A DNA stretch of 64,000 nt from Candidatus Gemmiger stercoravium (GTDB lineage Bacteria > Bacillota > Clostridia > Oscillospirales > Ruminococcaceae), in assembly GCA_019119835.1 (NCBI GenBank), contig DWWE01000043.1:1-64000 (forward strand), given 5' to 3'. Numbering within the stretch: the first letter of the stretch is position 1; each line of letters opens with the position of its first letter. Below are positions 58,887-64,000 of this stretch, piece after piece. The position numbers were made by a program, and so were the translations under genes. The notes below the pieces were generated by a model. The model was not told the DNA's origin. It did not search any database and saw only the letters and a program-made list of their open reading frames with translations.

Positions 58887-60404
58887 TTATCCTTCCCTGT
58901 CCAATTGCCGGTACTGCAGCGCCTCCATCAGCGCGGCGGCGTCGATGACCTCGCGGCCGTTCAGGTCGGCCACTGTGCGGGCTACCCGCAGGATGCGGTC
59001 GTAGGCGCGGGCGCTGTAGCCCATGCGGTCAAAGGCTGCCCGCAGCATCGTTTCGGCGGCGGGGGCCAGCGGGCAGAACCGGCGCAGCAGCCCGCTGGGC
59101 AGCTGGGCGTTGCAGCGCACCCCGGCGCCCTTGTACCGGTCCTGCTGCAGGGCGCGGGCCTCGGCCACCCGGCGGCGGATGGCCTCGCTGGGCTCGCCCC
59201 CGGTCTCGGCGGCCAGGGCCTCATACTCCACCGGCCGGGCTTCCACATGCAGGTCGATGCGGTCCAACAGCGGCCCCGAGATCCGCTGCCGGTACCGGGC
59301 GATGGCGCTGGGGGTGCAGCGGCATTCCTGCCCCGGGCAGCCGTGGTAACCGCAGGGGCAGGGGTTCATCGCCGCCACCAGCATGAACCGGCAGGGGTAG
59401 GTGGCGCTGCCGTGTACCCGGCTCACGGTGATCTGCCCGTCCTCCAGCGGCTGGCGCAGTACCTCCAGCGTCTCGCGGGAAAATTCCGGCAGTTCATCCA
59501 GAAACAGCACCCCGTTGTGGGCCAGGCTCACCTCGCCGGGCCGCGGCTGGCTGCCGCCGCCGGCCATGGCGGTGGCGCTGACGCTGTGGTGCGGGCTGCG
59601 GAAGGGCCGCTGCCGCAGCAGCCCGGTGCCGCCCGGTACCAGCCCCGCCACCGAGTACACCGCCGTCGTCTCCAGCGATTCGGCGTAGGAAAGCGGCGGC
59701 AGAATGCCCGGCAGCCGCTTGGCCAGCATACTCTTGCCGGTGCCCGGCGGGCCCACCATCAGCAGGTTGTGCCCGCCGGCGGCGGCCACCTCCAGCGCAC
59801 GGCGGGCTTCCTCCTGCCCGCGCACGTCGGCAAAATCCGGCCCGGTCCAGACCCCGTCGGCATCATAGCCCTGCGCCGTGGCGGGGGAGAGGGGGGCGGC
59901 CCCGCTCAGGTGTTCGACCACCTGCCGGGCCGTGCGGGCCGGGTAGACGGTCAGCCCTTCGGCCACGGCGGCCTCGGCGGCGTTTTCGGCAGGCAGGAAC
60001 AGCTCCCGCACGCCGGCTTTGGCGGCGGCCAGCGCCATGGGCAGCGCCCCGGCGATGGGCCGCAGCGCCCCGTCCAGACCCAATTCCCCCAAAAAAGCCT
60101 GGTGCGGGGCGGGGGCGGGCAGCTGGCCCTGGGCCGCCAGCAGACCGATGAAGACCGGCAGATCATACAGCGGGCCGGTCTTGCGCACGTCGGCGGGGGC
60201 CAGGTTGACCGTCACATGGCTGCTGGGCCAGGGATAGCGCAGGTTTTTGATGGCGCTGCGCACCCGCTCGCCGCATTCCCGCACGGCGGAATCCGGCAGG
60301 CCCACCACCGCAAAAGCCGGCAGCCCGCCCGAGATGTCCGTCTCCACCGCCACCGGGTACCCGTTCAGGCCGGATACCCCCAGGCTGTTCACCGCTGCAT
60401 ACAC
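58887..60404 (-). CDS. comM: YifB/ComM family Mg-chelatase-like AAA ATPase
   Basis: 505 residues. N-terminal Lon-protease-like fold (~1-170), AAA core with Walker A GPPGTGKSMLAKR, Walker B VLFLDELPEFS, and a cysteine-rich loop NPCPCGYHGCPGQECRC. ComM acts as a helicase promoting branch migration during natural transformation in proteobacteria; the role in Bacillota is less clear. I chose GTG 60404 because GGGAGG lies 8 bp upstream and family similarity begins exactly there. Confidence 0.94.
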   Translation of the reverse strand: MYAAVNSLGVSGLNGYPVAVETDISGGLPAFAVVGLPDSAVRECGERVRSAIKNLRYPWPSSHVTVNLAPADVRKTGPLYDLPVFIGLLAAQGQLPAPAPHQAFLGELGLDGALRPIAGALPMALAAAKAGVRELFLPAENAAEAAVAEGLTVYPARTARQVVEHLSGAAPLSPATAQGYDADGVWTGPDFADVRGQEEARRALEVAAAGGHNLLMVGPPGTGKSMLAKRLPGILPPLSYAESLETTAVYSVAGLVPGGTGLLRQRPFRSPHHSVSATAMAGGGSQPRPGEVSLAHNGVLFLDELPEFSRETLEVLRQPLEDGQITVSRVHGSATYPCRFMLVAAMNPCPCGYHGCPGQECRCTPSAIARYRQRISGPLLDRIDLHVEARPVEYEALAAETGGEPSEAIRRRVAEARALQQDRYKGAGVRCNAQLPSGLLRRFCPLAPAAETMLRAAFDRMGYSARAYDRILRVARTVADLNGREVIDAAALMEALQYRQLDREG

Positions 60405-60443
60405 GCCGCCCGCCTCCCTTTCACATCCGTGGACTCTGCTATC

Positions 60444-60472
60444 AGTATAGCGGCTTGCGGCCCGGCGGGCAA
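60444..60472 (-). promoter_or_regulatory. Promoter of comM
   Basis: Minus-strand TTGCCC (60467-60472), a 17-bp spacer and TATACT (60444-60449). Confidence 0.75.
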
Positions 60473-60533
60473 GCAAAAACGCCGAAAAACAGAAAAAAGA
60501 GGCTCGAAACCTGGCCCAACCCCCAAAATCCGA

Positions 60534-60562
60534 TTGACAAGGACGGTCTGGATTGGTATATT
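60534..60562 (+). promoter_or_regulatory. Strong promoter of the phosphohexomutase gene
   Basis: Perfect TTGACA (60534-60539), a 17-bp spacer and TATATT (60557-60562). The predicted start point (~60569) rules out the ATG at ~60564 as the translation start. Confidence 0.88.
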
Positions 60563-60623
60563 TATGATAGTTAAGCAAAACTACCCAAAATATTTTGCTG
60601 AAAGAAAAGCGCAGGTGTTCAAA

Positions 60624-62306
60624 ATGTATAAAGAAATGTATGAACGTTGGCTGGCTTATGATCTGGACGATGCGGACCTCAAACCCGAACTGGAAAAGAT
60701 CCAGGGGGATGACGCCGCCATCCAGGACCGCTTCGCCGTGGCGCTGAAATTCGGTACCGCGGGTCTGCGCGGGGTCATCGGCGCCGGCACCAACCGGATG
60801 AACGTCTATGTGGTCCGCCAGGCCACCCAGGGCCTGGCCAACTGGGTCAGGACCCAGGGCGGCACCCAGACCGTGGCCATCAGCTACGACAGCCGCATCA
60901 AGAGCGATGTGTTCGCCAGGGCCGCCGCCGAAGTGCTGGCCGCCAACGGCGTCCATGTGCGCATATACAAGGCGCTGATGCCGGTGCCGGCGCTGAGCTT
61001 TGCCACCCGTTACTACAACTGCAACGCCGGCATCATGGTCACGGCGTCCCACAACCCGGCCAAGTACAACGGCTACAAGGCCTACGGCCCCGACGGCTGC
61101 CAGATGACCGACGAAGCCGCCGACATCGTTTATGCCGAGATCCAGAAGACCGATGTGCTCACCGGCGCCAGGACCATGCCCTTTGCCGAAGGCATGGAAA
61201 AGGGTCTGATCGAGTATGTGGGGGATGACTGCATCCGCGCCCTGTACGACGCCATCGAAGCCCGCTCCATCCGTCCGGGCATCTGCAAGACCGCCGGTCT
61301 CAAGCTGGTGTACAGCCCGCTGAACGGCTCCGGCCTGGTACCGGTCACCACCGTCCTGCGGGAAATCGGCATCACCGACATCACCGTCGTGCCCGAGCAG
61401 GAATACCCCGACGGCAACTTCCCCACCTGCCCCTACCCCAACCCCGAGATCTTCGAGGCGCTGCGCCTGGGGCTGGAACTGGCCGAAAAGTCCGGCGCCG
61501 ACCTGATGCTCGCCACCGACCCCGACGCCGACCGGGTGGGCATCGCCGTCAAGTGCAAGGACGGCAGCTACGAGCTGCTCACCGGCAACGAGGTGGGCGT
61601 GCTGCTGCTGGACTACATCTGCGCCGGCCGCATCGAACAGGGCACCATGCCCAAGGACCCGGTCATGTGCAAGTCCATCGTCTCCACCCCGCTGGCGGAC
61701 AAGGTGGCCGAGCATTACGGCGTCGAGTGCCGCAACGTCCTCACCGGCTTCAAGTGGATCGGCGACCAGATCGCCCGGCTGGAGGCGGACGGTCAGGTGG
61801 ACCGCTTCCTCTTCGGCTTTGAGGAAAGCTACGGCTACCTCGCCGGGCCCTATGTCCGGGACAAGGACGCCATCATCGGCAGCATGCTGATCTGCGAAAT
61901 GGCCGCCTACTACCGCTCCAAGGGCAGCTCCATCAAGGAGGAGCTGGAGCGCATCTACGCCGACTACGGCCGCTACCTGAACAAGGTGGACAGCTTTGAG
62001 TTCCCCGGCCTGTCCGGCATGGACAAGATGGCCGGCATCATGGAAAGTCTGCGCAAGGACCCGCCCAAGGACTTTGCCGGCGACAAGGTGGTCAAGGTCG
62101 TGGACTACGAAAAGCCCGAGGAGACCGGCCTGCCCGCCGCCAACGTGCTGATCTATACGCTGGAAAGCGGCTCCACCGTGGTGGTGCGCCCCTCCGGCAC
62201 CGAGCCCAAGATCAAGACCTACTTCACCACCAAGGGCAAGGACCTGGCCGAAGCCCAGGCCAAGAAGGACGAACTGGCCGAGGCCATCAAGCCGATCCTG
62301 GCCTGA
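60624..62306 (+). CDS. pgm: Phospho-sugar mutase (phosphoglucomutase/phosphomannomutase)
   Basis: 560 residues. All four alpha-D-phosphohexomutase motifs: phosphoserine loop VTASHNPAKYNGYKAYG, metal loop DPDADRVGI, sugar loop FEESYGYL and phosphate loop RPSGTEPKIKTY. Interconverts hexose-1- and hexose-6-phosphates, linking galactose-derived glucose-1-phosphate to glycolysis. Start ATG 60624 with AGGTG 6 bp upstream, chosen over upstream ATGs because of the promoter position. Confidence 0.95.
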   Translation: MYKEMYERWLAYDLDDADLKPELEKIQGDDAAIQDRFAVALKFGTAGLRGVIGAGTNRMNVYVVRQATQGLANWVRTQGGTQTVAISYDSRIKSDVFARAAAEVLAANGVHVRIYKALMPVPALSFATRYYNCNAGIMVTASHNPAKYNGYKAYGPDGCQMTDEAADIVYAEIQKTDVLTGARTMPFAEGMEKGLIEYVGDDCIRALYDAIEARSIRPGICKTAGLKLVYSPLNGSGLVPVTTVLREIGITDITVVPEQEYPDGNFPTCPYPNPEIFEALRLGLELAEKSGADLMLATDPDADRVGIAVKCKDGSYELLTGNEVGVLLLDYICAGRIEQGTMPKDPVMCKSIVSTPLADKVAEHYGVECRNVLTGFKWIGDQIARLEADGQVDRFLFGFEESYGYLAGPYVRDKDAIIGSMLICEMAAYYRSKGSSIKEELERIYADYGRYLNKVDSFEFPGLSGMDKMAGIMESLRKDPPKDFAGDKVVKVVDYEKPEETGLPAANVLIYTLESGSTVVVRPSGTEPKIKTYFTTKGKDLAEAQAKKDELAEAIKPILA

Positions 62307-62365
62307 CCGCCGCCTGCCCCGCCCCGGCGAGGGAAAGCGGGGAAAGGATGGGCGCAAGAAAAACC

Positions 62366-62394
62366 TTGACATCCCGCCGCATTTTTGCTATACT
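62366..62394 (+). promoter_or_regulatory. Promoter of rpmE
   Basis: Perfect TTGACA (62366-62371), a 17-bp spacer and TATACT (62389-62394). Confidence 0.88.
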
Positions 62395-62529
62395 ATTCCG
62401 GCAATCGTTCAGATGGCTGCTCCATTCGCACAGGATGGCGTATGCTGGTAGCCAACATTCGGAGATTGTGATGAGCGCATATATCAAGTATGCCTCCCCA
62501 AGTCATGATCGTGAAAGAGGTGAAACGCA
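62395..62529 (+). promoter_or_regulatory. rpmE 5' leader, possible L31 autoregulatory element
   Basis: A 135-nt AT-richer leader with no ORF precedes the L31 gene. L31 leader RNAs that bind the protein are known in Firmicutes; I cannot verify the fold by eye. Confidence 0.35.
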
Positions 62530-62736
62530 ATGAAAGAAGGCATCCATCCGAAGTATGTGGATTGCACCATCACCTGCGCCTGCGGCAACGTCATCCAGAC
62601 CCGCTCCACCAAGCCGGAGATCCGTGTCGAAGTCTGCAGCAAGTGCCATCCCTTCTACACCGGCAAGCAGAAGCTGGTGGATACCGGCGGCCGTGTCGAG
62701 CGCTTCAAGCGCCGTTACGCCAAGACCGGCAAGTAA
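62530..62736 (+). CDS. rpmE: 50S ribosomal protein L31 (zinc-binding C+ form)
   Basis: 68 residues. Zinc ligands appear as CACG and CSKCH, the C+ type; family signature [20 protein letters not shown]. Located at the subunit interface. RBS GAGGTGA 7 bp before ATG 62530. Confidence 0.98.
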   Translation: MKEGIHPKYVDCTITCACGNVIQTRSTKPEIRVEVCSKCHPFYTGKQKLVDTGGRVERFKRRYAKTGK

Positions 62737-62751
62737 TCAGAACCCCATCGG

Positions 62752-62790
62752 TACCGCAGGCGGGCTTTCCGCCTGCGGTATCTTCGTCTC
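62752..62790 (+). terminator. Terminator of rpmE
   Basis: 12-bp stem TACCGCAGGCGG with CCGCCTGCGGTA (62752-62763, 62769-62780), then a T-rich tract. Confidence 0.78.
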
Positions 62791-62811
62791 TGTCAGGAAA
62801 GGAGCCTGCCC

Positions 62812-63429
62812 ATGCCGGACTATCGCACCATCCGCGGCACCGCCTGCTATACCTATGAAGAAAAGCGCAGCCGGTTCATCGGCGCGGTCTCCTTTGCCGA
62901 TACCGAGCAAGCCGCCCTCGGCTTCCTCAACCGGGTGCGGGCGGCCAACCGCACCGCCCGGCACAATGTCTATGCCTATGTGCTGCAAAGCGGCCGGGTC
63001 CGCTATTCGGACGACGGCGAACCCGCCAAGACCGCCGGCACCCCGGTGCTGGAGGTCATCCAGCATGCCGGCGTGTCGGATGTGGTCCTGGTGGTCACCC
63101 GGTATTTCGGCGGGATCCTGCTGGGCACCGGCGGGCTGGTGCGGGCCTATACGGCCGCGGCGTCCGGCGCCCTGGCCGCCGCCGAGCTGGTGCAGATGCG
63201 CAGCGTGGTGGACTGCGCCCTTGCGGTGCCTTATGCCCAGTACGAACCGGTCCGCCGCCTGATCGAGCAGGCGGGCGCCCGGCTGGAGGAACCGGAGTTT
63301 GCCGACAAGGTCACGCTGCGCTGGCGCCAGCCCGCCGGGGAGGAGGGGGCGCTGTGCGCCGCACTGGACGAGGCGCTGCGCGGTGCGGCCGCCGTGACGG
63401 TCACACCGCCCCATTTCGCCCCCTTCTGA
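62812..63429 (+). CDS. yigZ: YigZ/IMPACT family protein
   Basis: 205 residues. UPF0029 N-terminal half with RSRFIGAV, DDGEPAKTAGTPVLEVI and VTRYFGGILLGTGGLVRAY, and a DUF1949-type C-terminal ferredoxin-like half. Conserved across bacteria; thought to interact with translation or nucleic acid, function not settled. SD AAAGGAG before ATG 62812. Confidence 0.95.
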   Translation: MPDYRTIRGTACYTYEEKRSRFIGAVSFADTEQAALGFLNRVRAANRTARHNVYAYVLQSGRVRYSDDGEPAKTAGTPVLEVIQHAGVSDVVLVVTRYFGGILLGTGGLVRAYTAAASGALAAAELVQMRSVVDCALAVPYAQYEPVRRLIEQAGARLEEPEFADKVTLRWRQPAGEEGALCAALDEALRGAAAVTVTPPHFAPF

Positions 63430-63443
63430 TCGGCCTGCACCTG

Positions 63444-63473
63444 CCGCCTGCGCCCCGCCGCGCGGGCGGTTTT
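63444..63473 (+). terminator. Possible terminator of yigZ
   Basis: 9-bp stem with one G-U pair (63444-63452 with 63461-63469), followed by TTTTC. Confidence 0.45.
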
Positions 63474-63565
63474 CTGCCCCGGAAGGGGGACGAATTATGA
63501 ACGAAAGGTGAAATTTGCCGCATTTCCGCCGACTTCAAAAGTGTTTTGGCCGTTTTTATCGTATC

Positions 63566-63571
63566 TATACT
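63566..63571 (+). promoter_or_regulatory. Probable -10 of the dgt gene
   Basis: TATACT in the only AT-rich part of the gap, 42 bp before the ATG; -35 unclear (TTTTGG region). Confidence 0.45.
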
Positions 63572-63613
63572 ATAGAAGACATTTTTCTGCCGCGGGCAGG
63601 ACAGGGGGGCTCC

Positions 63614-64000
63614 ATGACCATCCGGGAACAGACACAGACCATCGAACGGCTGACCCTCAGCCGCTATGCGGCGCTGAGCGAGCAGAGCCGCGGCCGCCGC
63701 CGGCCGGAACCGGAGGACCCGCTGCGCCCCTGTTTTCAGCGGGACCGGGACCGGATCCTGCACTGCAAGGCGTTCCGCCGCCTCAAACAGAAGACCCAGG
63801 TCTTCCTCTCGCCGGAGGGGGATCATTACCGGACCCGGCTGACCCATACGCTGGAAGTCAGCCAGATCGCCCGCACCATCGCCCGGGCCCTGCGCCTCAA
63901 CGAAGATCTGACCGAGGCCATCGCCCTGGGCCACGACCTGGGGCATACCCCCTTCGGCCATGCGGGGGAGAGGGCGCTCAACAAGCTGTGCCCCGGCGGG
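63614..64000 (+). CDS. dgt: dGTP triphosphohydrolase-like HD protein (3' end cut by window)
   Basis: The first 129 codons are visible. Blocks [34 protein letters not shown] and [14 protein letters not shown] carry the HD-domain metal ligands (H...HD) of dNTPases that cut dGTP to deoxyguanosine plus triphosphate. In many Bacillota it heads the dgt-dnaG-rpoD cluster; those genes would lie beyond the window. Start ATG 63614 with SD AGGGGGG. Confidence 0.93.
   Translation, partial: MTIREQTQTIERLTLSRYAALSEQSRGRRRPEPEDPLRPCFQRDRDRILHCKAFRRLKQKTQVFLSPEGDHYRTRLTHTLEVSQIARTIARALRLNEDLTEAIALGHDLGHTPFGHAGERALNKLCPGG

Noticed and set aside
58698-62306. A 1202-codon plus-strand frame reaching back from pgm through the comM region
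   Set aside because: The pgm promoter and domain start at ~60.6 kb show the upstream half is antisense shadow.
58887-62372. A single 1161-codon open frame on the minus strand covering comM and the antisense of pgm
   Set aside because: Only the part from GTG 60404 has family similarity and a ribosome site; the rest is an antisense shadow of the phosphohexomutase in GC-rich DNA.

Overview
This is a GC-rich, gene-dense bacterial chromosome segment. The gene content points to a low-G+C-phylum (Bacillota) anaerobe that has drifted to high GC, most likely in the Faecalibacterium / Gemmiger / Subdoligranulum group of the Oscillospiraceae; this placement is inference. Supporting signs are canonical sigma-A promoters (TTGACA-17-TATAAT type), strong GGAGG ribosome sites, a CIRCE/HrcA heat-shock operator, a Firmicutes-type GalT, the eukaryote/archaea-like class of prolyl-tRNA synthetase, an mreC-pbp2-minD-mgsA remnant, and an rpsF-ssb-rpsR operon. 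I see no rRNA, tRNA, CRISPR array, transposase, integrase or prophage.

Layout. 1-5.9 kb: dapF (cut by the window edge), proS, a CaCA-like membrane protein, and a sensor kinase/response regulator pair. 6-9.4 kb: ychF, mtnN, an AraC/GyrI regulator and mgsA. 9.4-13 kb: a stripped shape/division cluster (minD-like, mrdA/PBP2, mreC-like) lacking mreD, minC, minE and rodA. 13-18.3 kb: HAD phosphatase, hypoxanthine/uracil-type DNA glycosylase, then an xpaC-telA-lemA-TPM operon. 18.4-25.4 kb: prfB, membrane-bound glycerophosphodiesterase, a RING/zinc-ribbon membrane protein, a nucleotidyltransferase and galT. 25.4-26.6 kb: rpsF-ssb-rpsR. 26.7-31 kb: an Lrp regulator, a coiled-coil M23 peptidase and a BlaI/BlaR1-like pair whose membrane protease carries two M23 domains. 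31-38 kb: asparaginase, AraC regulator, htpG under CIRCE, and a redox protein-esterase-2-hydroxyacid dehydrogenase operon. 38-43.7 kb: a DnaJ / DUF5685 / zinc-ribbon cluster, an OGG-type glycosylase, a 23S rRNA methyltransferase and an AraC regulator. 43.9-47.6 kb: galK and an ECF sigma/anti-sigma pair. 47.7-50.1 kb: divergent coaX and coaBC. 50.2-55 kb: a GldA-GldF-GldG-DUF4340 ABC operon. 55-55.5 kb: a striking block of nested hairpins flanked by identical 35-bp repeats. 55.5-64 kb: a truncated methyltransferase, a lipoprotein GH3 hexosaminidase, a glycosyltransferase with a small kinase, comM, a phosphohexomutase, rpmE, yigZ and the start of dgt.

How genes work together. galK, galT, the nucleotidyltransferase and the phosphohexomutase make up most of a galactose/UDP-sugar route, but they are dispersed over about 40 kb rather than in one operon. 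PBP2, MreC, three M23 domains on two proteins, the BlaI/BlaR1-like regulator and the GH3 enzyme form a cell-wall synthesis and turnover theme. coaX and coaBC catalyse the first and the next two steps of CoA synthesis and share a divergent control region. The most unusual items are the hairpin repeat block at 55.09-55.40 kb, the BlaR1-like protease with tandem M23 sensor-like domains together with its promoter-embedded operator, and the orphan MinD that appears to lack its membrane-targeting tail.
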